DNA of 13,870 nt from an uncultured Odoribacter sp. (GTDB lineage Bacteria; Bacteroidota; Bacteroidia; Bacteroidales; Marinifilaceae): the NCBI GenBank assembly GCA_934725835.1, contig CAKVCR010000041.1, positions 1 through 13,870 on the forward strand, given 5' to 3'. Positions 7,006-13,870 of the stretch are shown in pieces. Made by a program: the position numbers and the translations under genes. The notes beneath the pieces were generated by a model, which did no database searches, had not been told where the DNA came from, and saw nothing but the letters and a program-made list of their open reading frames with translations. Position 1 is the stretch's first letter. Each line of letters starts with the position of its first letter.

Positions 7006-7704
7006 TTACTGAAATTTTTCTGTAATTATTTTACCGTTCTGTTTTTCTCTGTCTGTATGGGATGTATACAGACACACGGAGTCGGATGCGCTCCTGCCAT
7101 CGGTCCGGGTGGCGAATATGTAGACCGATATGTCGTCTGTCGGTATATGCGGTTTGAGGGTGACTGTGATTTCGTTGTCTGTGCCGCGAGTGCCCAATCC
7201 GATAATCTGACAGCTGTATGTTGAGAAGGAGAGTACCGTAGCATAAATACGGTCGGTAGTGAAACAATCGATTTTGTCGTAAGAACTGCCGTGATTACGG
7301 AAAGTTAAAGTGCGTTCGGTTGTGTTGATATCCAGTGTGACGTCGGGCTTCTCCAAGATGCCGGCGGCGACCAGAAGTTTTGCAGGCTCAACGTAGCCTT
7401 TGTATTTCCGGTTGCTTTCATTCCTGACCACGATGGCTGCCGTGGCATTGGCATGCATGAACCCCGCATTGCCTTGGGGAAGCCGATTGTTGCCGGGAAA
7501 CCCTATGCGGATGACCTCCTGCATCCATTGTTTGCAGTGGGCCACCGTACAGAAAGTCGTGGTGCTTTGCTTGCGGGCTTCGCTCTTTATTTTGTAATTG
7601 CAACCGGAGGAACGCATCAGGTTTTTTCCTTCTTTGTTTTGGTAAATTACGACATGACCGATTTTTCCCCTGATATTTCCAAGGGTAGATTGTATTTGTG
7701 CCAT
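7006..7704 (-). CDS. DUF6266-like family protein
   Basis: The 232-residue product begins MAQIQSTLGNIRGKIGHVV and continues with YQNKEGKNLMRSS, the N-terminal pattern (small-residue loop, G-K-h-G, aromatic, basic, R-S) of the Bacteroidetes DUF6266 family as I know it. The function of that family is unknown. No signal peptide, membrane helix or catalytic motif is visible; the C-terminal half (about 115-215) is beta-rich with the spacing of an Ig-like fold. The ATG at 7704 has a good promoter about 30 bp upstream. It lies 85 bp before fumarase on the same strand but has no evident functional link to it. A diverged relative is encoded divergently at 7985-8620. Confidence 0.75.
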   Translation of the reverse strand: MAQIQSTLGNIRGKIGHVVIYQNKEGKNLMRSSGCNYKIKSEARKQSTTTFCTVAHCKQWMQEVIRIGFPGNNRLPQGNAGFMHANATAAIVVRNESNRKYKGYVEPAKLLVAAGILEKPDVTLDINTTERTLTFRNHGSSYDKIDCFTTDRIYATVLSFSTYSCQIIGLGTRGTDNEITVTLKPHIPTDDISVYIFATRTDGRSASDSVCLYTSHTDREKQNGKIITEKFQ

Positions 7705-7733
7705 ATTTTATTGTATTGATTTGTGTTCGCTTA

Positions 7734-7764
7734 CAAATATAATATAGAAAACGAGAAATGCAAC
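7734..7764 (-). promoter_or_regulatory. Bacteroides-type promoter for the DUF6266-like gene
   Basis: On the minus strand GTTG (plus 7761-7764), 19 bases, then TATATTTG (plus 7734-7741), an exact TAnnTTTG. Transcription would begin near 7727, leaving a leader of about 25 bases before the ATG at 7704. Confidence 0.6.
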
Positions 7765-7783
7765 TGTTTCGGTTAAAATCTTT

Positions 7784-7871
7784 TCTGTGCCATGTCTAAG
7801 TCACCTCTATGGCATATCTATGTAAAAGCCTATTAAAAGCTTGTTAAAAAGTTATTAAAAGCATATGTATA
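7784..7871. repeat. Degenerate 11-bp phased tandem array
   Basis: Short motifs recur at exactly 11-bp steps. TCTGTG at 7784, TCTAAG at 7795 and TCTATG at 7806 and 7817 are followed by TAAAAG at 7823 and 7834, TAAAAAG at 7845 and TAAAAG at 7856. In register these form about eight 11-bp units whose left ones share the TCTATG part and right ones the TAAAA part. The array lies between the divergent promoters of the two DUF6266-like genes. It could be a multi-site operator or an intrinsically bent, A-tract-phased segment. Confidence 0.6.
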
Positions 7872-7949
7872 TAATCTTTTTATAATGTTTTACTTGCTTT
7901 TGGATAATTCTTATTGTACATTTGCTATAGATTTGAGTTGTATATTATT

Positions 7950-7957
7950 TAAATTTG
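7950..7957 (+). promoter_or_regulatory. -7 box upstream of the second DUF6266-like gene
   Basis: TAAATTTG matches the Bacteroides -7 consensus exactly, but no TTTG stands 19-21 bases upstream. A start site near 7963 would almost coincide with ATG 7967, favouring translation from ATG 7985. Confidence 0.35.
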
Positions 7958-7984
7958 GCATAGCATATGAAAAATTCTTCAATA

Positions 7985-8620
7985 ATGGCGAAAGCTATGT
8001 TAGAGGGAGGACCGTTACGTATGGACGGAGTGACCTATTTTTTACATAATGGGCGTATCAGGGCATGTCTTTCCAAGCGAGGGAGTCGTAAAGTGCGTTC
8101 TGATAAGGAGGTGGAGACAAGCAACCGTTTTAGTGAGGTGCGTAAGTTCTGGAGTGTCTACCGTATGGCGGTGGATAATCTGCCGGTGTGGAAGGTGATG
8201 GCATGCGAAATAGGACGAATGCGTGGAGATCTGTTGTTTCATTCTGTCAACGGAGGTTACATCGATCCGGGCAAAGGCGTGAGGGAATTTGACCGTTTTA
8301 AGTTTGCCGTGGGGGTATTGGATACTCCAAAAGTGACAGAAGTTGCGCGGGACGGTTGGAAATTATCGCTGAAATGGGAAAATGGCAGGGAGTGGGCGAA
8401 AGCAGAGGGTGATGATGCCGTGTATCTGGGATATTTCTATGGTTCGCAACCGCGAGCTCCCCGTATGTTGGCATTGGACAATGCATGCCGGGCGGACGGT
8501 GGTTTGCAGGTGATTATGCCGGATGGCGGAGAGCCGGAGAATACAGAGCTGCATCTGTATCTGTTTTTCGGAGACCGGAAAAGCGAGCGTTTTTCTCCCA
8601 GTGTTTATATTCACGCATAA
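7985..8620 (+). CDS. Protein of unknown function, diverged DUF6266-like relative
   Basis: The 211-residue product starts MAKAMLEGGPLRMDGVTYFLHNGRIRACLS when counted from ATG 7985; 7967 is an in-frame alternative giving six more residues. I prefer 7985 because its N-terminus then lines up with MAQIQSTLGNIRGKIGHVV of the divergent neighbour and because the -7 box would otherwise leave no leader. Shared traits are the Gly-rich opening, an aromatic-G-basic stretch ending R-x-S, an F-x-x-V-R/H-x-x-x-x helix near residue 50, and a beta-rich C-terminal half (YLGYFYGSQPR, ELHLYLFFGD). No signal peptide or catalytic motif is visible. Its TAA is directly followed by the ATG of the Ste24-like protease, so the two are probably translated from one message. 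Confidence 0.7.
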   Translation: MAKAMLEGGPLRMDGVTYFLHNGRIRACLSKRGSRKVRSDKEVETSNRFSEVRKFWSVYRMAVDNLPVWKVMACEIGRMRGDLLFHSVNGGYIDPGKGVREFDRFKFAVGVLDTPKVTEVARDGWKLSLKWENGREWAKAEGDDAVYLGYFYGSQPRAPRMLALDNACRADGGLQVIMPDGGEPENTELHLYLFFGDRKSERFSPSVYIHA

Positions 8621-9868
8621 ATGGATGTCGTTATGAGCAGTGAGATGGTTTTTACAGTTATTGTTGTATTTCTCTGTTTGGATTTTGTGGTAGAGAGAGT
8701 ATTGGATTGGCTGAATATGAAAGCAATGTCTCCGGTGCTGCCCTCTCGCCTGCAGGGTATTTACGATGAAAAGGAGTACAGTCGTTTTGTAAGCTATAAA
8801 AGAGAGAGCGGCCGTTTGGAGTGGTTGGCATCGGTGGTCGGCTTTATTGTGATGTTGGGTTTTCTTTGTGCGGGCGGCTTTGGATGGTTAAACGACCGGC
8901 TTGTCAGTTGGACGGACAGTGTGGTGTGGCAGACGCTTTTGTTTATGGGGATTTTGTCTGTGGCATCCGGCATTTTGGAAATGCCTTTCAACTGGTATGC
9001 CACTTTTAGAATCGAGGAGAAATATGGATTCAACAAGACAACATGGAAGACTTATGTCGGGGATTGTCTGAAAGGAATGTTGTTGTCGGCATTGTTAGGA
9101 GGTTTGCTGTTGTCGGCAGTCGTATGGTTTTATGAGTGGGCAGGACCATTGTTCTGGTTGTATGCATGGGTAGTCGTGACGGTGGTATCTGTGTTTATGT
9201 CGATGTTTTATTCGCAGTTGATTGTGCCTTTGTTTAATAAACAACAACCGTTGGAGGAGGGTAGTTTGCGGGATAAAATACAGGCCTTTGCCGACAAGGT
9301 GGATTTTCGTCTGGACAATATCTACGTGATGGACGGTTCGAAACGTTCGACCAAGGCGAATGCCTATTTTACCGGTTTTGGACCGAAAAAGCGGATTGTA
9401 CTGTACGACACATTGATTGACGAACTGACTGAGGAAGAGATTGTGGCAGTATTGGCTCACGAGGTGGGGCATTACAAAAGAAAACATACGGTGCAGTTCA
9501 TGCTGGCATCGATATTACAGATTGGGATTATGCTTTGGTTGTTTTCTCTTTTGGTCAATGAAGCTGTCTTATCGCAGGCTTTGGGTGGCGATAAGGTCTG
9601 TTTTCAATTGGGGTTGGTAGCCTTTGCTTTGTTATACACACCTGTCAATATGGTGCTTGGTCTGGTGATGAATGTATGGTCGCGCAAAAACGAATACGAG
9701 GCGGATGCCTTTGCTGCGCAAAATTATGACGGCGAAGCATTGGTGTCCGGCTTGAAGAAAATATCCGTGAAAGCGCTGAGCAACCTGACCCCTCATCCGG
9801 CATACGAAGCGGTATATTATTCGCATCCATCGTTGTTGAAAAGAATCAAGGGAATTTCCCATAAGTAA
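8621..9868 (+). CDS. M48 family membrane metalloprotease, Ste24/CAAX-protease-like
   Basis: The 415-residue integral membrane zinc protease belongs to peptidase family M48A. The zinc site is visible as HEVGH (His280, Glu281, His284) within EEIVAVLAHEVGHYKRKH, plus the third-ligand motif EYEADAFA (Glu358, Asp362). Hydrophobic segments at about 7-24, 70-90, 103-120, 155-170, 178-196, 292-315 and 330-352 fit the seven-helix Ste24 barrel. Residues 120-145 (LEMPFNWYATFRIEEKYGFN) are the conserved Ste24 N-terminal segment. Bacteria lack prenylated CAAX proteins, so quality control of membrane proteins is the likely role, though the substrate is unknown. ATG 8621 directly abuts the preceding stop; ATG 8633 is a possible alternative. 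The sigma gene begins 19 bp downstream, though a functional link is not evident. Confidence 0.95.
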   Translation: MDVVMSSEMVFTVIVVFLCLDFVVERVLDWLNMKAMSPVLPSRLQGIYDEKEYSRFVSYKRESGRLEWLASVVGFIVMLGFLCAGGFGWLNDRLVSWTDSVVWQTLLFMGILSVASGILEMPFNWYATFRIEEKYGFNKTTWKTYVGDCLKGMLLSALLGGLLLSAVVWFYEWAGPLFWLYAWVVVTVVSVFMSMFYSQLIVPLFNKQQPLEEGSLRDKIQAFADKVDFRLDNIYVMDGSKRSTKANAYFTGFGPKKRIVLYDTLIDELTEEEIVAVLAHEVGHYKRKHTVQFMLASILQIGIMLWLFSLLVNEAVLSQALGGDKVCFQLGLVAFALLYTPVNMVLGLVMNVWSRKNEYEADAFAAQNYDGEALVSGLKKISVKALSNLTPHPAYEAVYYSHPSLLKRIKGISHK

Positions 9869-9887
9869 ATGCCTTGGTATTGGCACA

Positions 9888-10487
9888 ATGAATAAAGAGA
9901 TTGATGTAGATATTCAGTATTGGACGTCTGTCCGTAAAGATGACTATAGTGCTTTTGGAAAATTGTTTCATAAGTATTATGCTCCTTTATGTCGTTATGC
10001 TGAAGGATTCTTAGGAGATTCCGCACAAGCAGAAGATGCCGTGCAGGATATGTTTACTTACTTTTGGGAGCATCGTTCTCAGATTGTTATGGATAAATCT
10101 GTATCTGCGTGTTTTTATACCGCTGTACGTCACAGAGCGTTGAGGAAACTGGAGAATAATGCAAGACAACGTAGTCATGATTCCAAACTGTTGGAGTATA
10201 TAAAAGATTTGCAGAATACAGATTACTCGGAAGAAGAAGAGCACGATATAGAACGAATCAGGCAGATTATGCAAAAATTGCCTCCACAATGTTTGAAGGT
10301 GTTCATATTGAGCAGTCTGGATGGGAAAAAATATGCAGAAATTGCAAATGAATTATCTATTTCTGTAAATACAGTCAAGACGCATATCACTAAAGCTTAC
10401 CGGATTATCCGTCAGGAGTTGGATTCGGATAATAAAATCTTGTTATTTTTAATTTTTTCTGTAAAAACAATCACCCGATTTCGTTAG
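9888..10487 (+). CDS. ECF-type RNA polymerase sigma factor, FecI-like (Bacteroidetes family)
   Basis: The 199-residue product has sigma region 2 (about 22-90; FGKLFHKYYAPLCRYA, then AEDAVQDMFTYFWEHR) and region 4 (about 122-176). The helix-turn-helix is KKYAEIANELSISVNTVKTHITKA, preceded by LPPQCLKVFILS. Regions 1 and 3 are absent, as expected for ECF factors. The last residues after about 180 (KILLFLIFSVKTITRFR) are a short hydrophobic tail typical of this Bacteroidetes subgroup. The FecR-type gene follows 33 bp downstream of the stop, and the SusC-like gene after that, so it should be held inactive by that anti-sigma factor and direct transcription of the transporter. No clear promoter is visible in the 19 bp before the gene. 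Confidence 0.95.
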   Translation: MNKEIDVDIQYWTSVRKDDYSAFGKLFHKYYAPLCRYAEGFLGDSAQAEDAVQDMFTYFWEHRSQIVMDKSVSACFYTAVRHRALRKLENNARQRSHDSKLLEYIKDLQNTDYSEEEEHDIERIRQIMQKLPPQCLKVFILSSLDGKKYAEIANELSISVNTVKTHITKAYRIIRQELDSDNKILLFLIFSVKTITRFR

Positions 10488-10520
10488 TCGTGTATCTTAT
10501 ATACGAAAAAGGTGATTATA

Positions 10521-11573
10521 ATGAAACAAAAGTTTACAGATAGGGAATTGTTCAGAATGTGGGTTGCCAAAAATAGAATGCAGGCAAGTCACTATGACAG
10601 TAAAGAAGGATGGCTGCGTTTTAACAAGAAAAAATGCAGTAAACATCGTTGGATTTCTATGCCGGCATCGGCTGCTGTTGTTGTAATGTTGATTGGTGTG
10701 GGAATAGCATTGGTTTGGCATTTTTCTACGAAATATGCTGCGGTTCCGGTTACTCAAAATATCGTCAGGGCTGCCGGTATACCGGTTTTGACATTGGCCG
10801 ATGGTAAAATGATATCTTTGGGTGATGGTGTTGCGGAATCTATTCGGGAATCTGAAGCAGACGTTGTTATCCGTGATTCTTCTTTGTGGTATGTCATTGA
10901 TAAAAACAAAAAAATAAAAGGGAAAGAAGTTTATAATACTTTATATACACCCAAGGGTGGTGAATATTCTTTGGTTTTGGCTGATGGAACTCGTGTGTGG
11001 TTGAATTCTGAAACTACTTTGCGTTATCCTGTGAATTTTATCGGGATGCAGCGTGTGGTGGAATTGGAAGGAGAAGCCTATTTTGAGGTGGCGTCGGATT
11101 CTTTACGACCATTTTATATTCAAATGAACGGCAATACAATAAAAGTATTGGGGACAAGTTTTAATGTATCTAATTATGCCTCTGATGGTAGTTGGGAAAC
11201 GACATTGGTAGAGGGAAAAGTGGAAATTAATAGTTCCGGTCTGGTATATACTTTAACACCGGGAGACCACTTTACGGCCGACCGTGTGACAGGGGAAACA
11301 AAAATAGTGAAGGTTAACCCTTTACAATATTCTTCTTGGAAAGATGGTAAGGTTATTTTTCATGACAAACGTTTGGAAGATATCATCCGGATGTTGTCGA
11401 GATGGTATGATTTTGAGGTGTTTTATATTCATTCGGAACTCAAGGATTGGCATTTTGGCGGAGCCATTAATAAATATAATTCTTTTGATGTCGTGTTGCA
11501 TTATTTGGAACGAACAGCTAATCTCCGTTTTGATATACAAGGGAAAACGGTGATGGTCAGCAGTGTTGATTGA
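10521..11573 (+). CDS. FecR-type transmembrane anti-sigma factor
   Basis: The 350-residue product has a cytoplasmic N-terminus (1-46) that would bind the sigma factor encoded just upstream and a single membrane helix (about 47-67; ISMPASAAVVVMLIGVGIAL). The periplasmic FecR domain (about 138-236) carries the hallmark YTPKGGEYSLVLADGTRVWLNS and LEGEAYFEV. The C-terminal DUF4974 domain (about 277-346) includes VIFHDKRLEDIIRMLSRWYDFEV. The periplasmic part is expected to sense the STN domain of the transporter encoded next, 26 bp downstream. ATG 10521 is preferred over the in-frame GTG at 10512. Confidence 0.95.
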   Translation: MKQKFTDRELFRMWVAKNRMQASHYDSKEGWLRFNKKKCSKHRWISMPASAAVVVMLIGVGIALVWHFSTKYAAVPVTQNIVRAAGIPVLTLADGKMISLGDGVAESIRESEADVVIRDSSLWYVIDKNKKIKGKEVYNTLYTPKGGEYSLVLADGTRVWLNSETTLRYPVNFIGMQRVVELEGEAYFEVASDSLRPFYIQMNGNTIKVLGTSFNVSNYASDGSWETTLVEGKVEINSSGLVYTLTPGDHFTADRVTGETKIVKVNPLQYSSWKDGKVIFHDKRLEDIIRMLSRWYDFEVFYIHSELKDWHFGGAINKYNSFDVVLHYLERTANLRFDIQGKTVMVSSVD

Positions 11574-11599
11574 TATTTTACTAACTAAAATCTAATAGT

Positions 11600-13870
11600 A
11601 TGAACAAGAAAAATGTGTTTACATTACTTTGCTTAAAAAACAGAGTAAGGCAATGTTTCTTGACTGCAGGGTGGATGTTTTTGATGTGTTTGACAGGAAT
11701 ATTGCCTGTTAGTGCTTCTGCATTTGCCCAACAGGAAAAGTTGACATTCCATTCAAACGAGTTGACAGTTAAAGAAGTGTTGGATGTTATTGCTACTCAA
11801 TTGCAATATGACGTATTTTATAATGCTGAGTTATTGAATATTGGTCGTAAGGTGAAGTTCCAGCAAAAGGAGATGCAGATTGATGAGGTATTGGCTCATA
11901 TCTTGGGAAACAAATTCAGCTATTCGTTGGAAGACAAGACGATAGTAATAACTCCTGTGAAAGAAACAGCCCAACAAGTGGATAAAATTGTGGTAAAGGG
12001 TGAAGTGAGGGATAATGGTGGACATGTTTTGCCGGGGGTAACGGTTTTGGTAAAAGGTACACAACTTGGTACTGCAACAGATGCTAAAGGATATTTTGAA
12101 TTGTCGCTGCCGAAAATGGATAATTTGACGTTGCTATTTTCTTTTATTGGGATGGAGGCCAAAGAAGTTGTTGTCAGTGATCCTTCGAAGTTAATTAAAG
12201 TGGTATTGAATGAATCTTCGGAAACTTTGAAAGAGGTGGTTGCAACTGGTATCTATACCCGTAAGAAGGAGAGCTTTACAGGTTCTGCAAATACCTATAC
12301 TGCAGATGAGCTAAAAACGACAGGTACGCAGAATATTTTGCAGAGTTTGAAAACGTTGGATCCGGCCTTTGCTATTATTGAAGACAATTTATATGGTTCT
12401 GACCCCAATCGCTTGCCTAATATGGAGATTCGTGGAAAATCCAGTATGTTAGGTATACGTGATGAATTAGAGGCAGATCCGAATCAGCCTTTGTTTATAT
12501 TGGATGGTTTTGAATCTTCTTTACAGGCAATTAGTGATTTGGATATAAATAGAGTGGCTTCAATTACCATTTTGAAAGATGCTGCGTCTACGGCTATCTA
12601 TGGTTCTAAAGCAGCAAATGGTGTTGTTGTTGTTGAAACAATCAAACCGCAGGCCGGTAAATTGATGGTTAGCTATAATGGTAATGCTAATTTTACGATA
12701 CCGGATTTATCAAGTTATAATTTGATGAATGCACGTGAAAAGTTGGAATTTGAACGTTTGTCAGGCCGTTATTCTTCCGGAGATAAAACGGAGGATATTA
12801 AATTGAAAGAGAAATATTTCGCTAAATTAAAGGCAATAGAAGAAGGTTTGGATACTTATTGGTTGGCAGATCCTTTGCGTGTTGGCGTGAATCATAAGCA
12901 CTCTCTTTATGTTCAGGGAGGTGAAGGCAGTTTCTTGTTTGGCTTAGGTGCCGGATATAACGGGAATAGTGGTGTGATGAAGGATTCTAAACGCGAGATT
13001 GTCAGTGGTAATTTGGATTTGATTTATCGGGTATCTAAATTCCAATTCAGCAATAAAATGTCGTTTAATTTGACTAAAATGGCAAATCCTGTTGTTCCTT
13101 TTAGTGATTATGCAAAAGCAAATCCTTATTATATGAAAAAAAATGAGGATGGTAGTATTGAAAAGTGGTTGGAAAAGGTGGATAAACCTAAGAAAATTCG
13201 TGCAGCAAATCCATTGTGGAATGCCAGTCAGAATAGTCGGGATGAAGGTAAATCATTGTCTTTCAGTAATTATTTTGTAGCTGAATATATGCCAACGGCA
13301 GCTTTCAAAGCAAGAGCACGTTTCGGTATTACATATACAAAAGACGATGCGGAAAAATTTATATCCCGTGATGATACTCGTTATGATGATATTAAGGATG
13401 AAACTAAAAAGGGGGAATATACCTCAACAACAACCGACCAGACTCAATATGAAGGAGAATTGACCTTGACTTATGCGAAGGTGTTTGGTAAGCATCAGGT
13501 GAATTTGGTTGCCGGTGGCAATTTGTTTGGTAGTACAGCATTGACTCAAGGATATTCTGCCCAGGGATTCCCGGTAGGAGATTTTTCCTATCCTTCTTTT
13601 TCAAACGGATATCCCGAATATGGAACGCCAATGTTTTATGAACGTGTTTCACGCTCGGTGAACTTCTATTTCAATGGAGGCTATTCATTTGATAATCGTT
13701 ATCAAGTGGATATCAGTCTACGTGAGAACGGTTCGTCTGTATTCGGCTCTTCACGACGGTTTACGGGTACATGGTCGGTAGGTATCGGATGGAACTTGCA
13801 TAATGAAGTGTTTGTCAAGGATAACATTGGTTGGATTGATTTTTTAAAAATCAGAGGATCTATCGGTAAT
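11600..13870 (+). CDS. SusC/RagA-family TonB-dependent transporter with STN domain (3' end outside window)
   Basis: Reading from ATG 11600 gives 757 residues without a stop to the window edge; I read every codon. It has a long signal peptide (cleavage predicted after Ala43, ASAFA|QQ) and an STN domain (about 48-118; LTFHSNELTVKEVLDVIATQL). A carboxypeptidase-regulatory-like beta domain (about 130-205; LPGVTVLVKGTQLGTATDAKGYF) and a plug (about 225-345) follow. The plug includes MEIRGKSSM, PLFILDGF and ILKDAASTAIYGSKAANG. The rest is the first part of the outer-membrane barrel; SusC proteins are usually about 1,000-1,150 residues, so roughly a third is missing. The STN domain marks it as a regulated transporter that signals to the FecR protein upstream. 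A SusD-like partner should follow outside the window. Substrate cannot be told from this sequence. Confidence 0.95.
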   Translation, partial: MNKKNVFTLLCLKNRVRQCFLTAGWMFLMCLTGILPVSASAFAQQEKLTFHSNELTVKEVLDVIATQLQYDVFYNAELLNIGRKVKFQQKEMQIDEVLAHILGNKFSYSLEDKTIVITPVKETAQQVDKIVVKGEVRDNGGHVLPGVTVLVKGTQLGTATDAKGYFELSLPKMDNLTLLFSFIGMEAKEVVVSDPSKLIKVVLNESSETLKEVVATGIYTRKKESFTGSANTYTADELKTTGTQNILQSLKTLDPAFAIIEDNLYGSDPNRLPNMEIRGKSSMLGIRDELEADPNQPLFILDGFESSLQAISDLDINRVASITILKDAASTAIYGSKAANGVVVVETIKPQAGKLMVSYNGNANFTIPDLSSYNLMNAREKLEFERLSGRYSSGDKTEDIKLKEKYFAKLKAIEEGLDTYWLADPLRVGVNHKHSLYVQGGEGSFLFGLGAGYNGNSGVMKDSKREIVSGNLDLIYRVSKFQFSNKMSFNLTKMANPVVPFSDYAKANPYYMKKNEDGSIEKWLEKVDKPKKIRAANPLWNASQNSRDEGKSLSFSNYFVAEYMPTAAFKARARFGITYTKDDAEKFISRDDTRYDDIKDETKKGEYTSTTTDQTQYEGELTLTYAKVFGKHQVNLVAGGNLFGSTALTQGYSAQGFPVGDFSYPSFSNGYPEYGTPMFYERVSRSVNFYFNGGYSFDNRYQVDISLRENGSSVFGSSRRFTGTWSVGIGWNLHNEVFVKDNIGWIDFLKIRGSIGN

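Noticed and set aside
10494..10507. Near-palindrome around CGTGTAT...ATATACG between sigma and anti-sigma genes.
   Set aside because: Short, imperfect and AT-rich, with no T-run; too weak for a terminator or operator call.

Overview
The window looks like a Bacteroides (or closely related Bacteroidales) chromosome. The evidence is an ECF sigma factor / FecR anti-sigma / STN-type SusC series, DUF6266-type proteins, a class I fumarase, an Ste24-like protease, promoters of the TTTG...TAnnTTTG type, and an almost complete lack of Shine-Dalgarno sequences.

Left part (1-5228), the accessory-looking region. A 77-bp perfect direct repeat (1-77 and 1686-1762) brackets two leftward reading frames: an AT-rich, cysteine-containing lipoprotein (841-1527) and, directly behind its stop codon and in the same frame, the headless C-terminus of what looks like an O-antigen-ligase/TPR membrane protein (208-840). 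Read leftward, the repeat is a complete regulated promoter: two perfect tandem copies of the 11-mer TTGCTAACATT, five bases of spacing, a -33-like TTGG, 19 bases, and TAAATTTG at -7. Rightward of it lie a large sensor histidine kinase (1824-3956) and an OmpR-type response regulator (3977-4678). The kinase contains an internal duplication: a second TM-sensor-TM unit ends in a degenerate DHp helix with Cys where the phospho-acceptor His should be, and no second ATPase. OmpR-type regulators bind tandem direct repeats about 11 bp apart, so I infer that this pair controls both repeat promoters, one driving the lipoprotein and one driving a gene beyond the left edge. A small unidentified, possibly frameshifted secreted protein (4887-5228, potential start at 4840) follows, closed by a strong bidirectional terminator (5237-5288).

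Middle part (5310-8620). Class I fumarase (leftward, convergent on the terminator) is preceded by a DUF6266-like gene (leftward). A second, diverged relative of that gene (7985-8620) points away from it. Their shared 280-bp intergenic region contains a degenerate array of about eight 11-bp units (7784-7871).

Right part (8621-13870). An Ste24/M48 membrane protease abuts the second DUF6266-like gene. It is followed by a nutrient-uptake regulatory series: ECF sigma factor, FecR-type anti-sigma factor, and an STN-domain SusC-like TonB-dependent transporter that runs off the right edge. In this arrangement substrate binding at the transporter is expected to signal through its STN domain to the anti-sigma factor and release the sigma factor.
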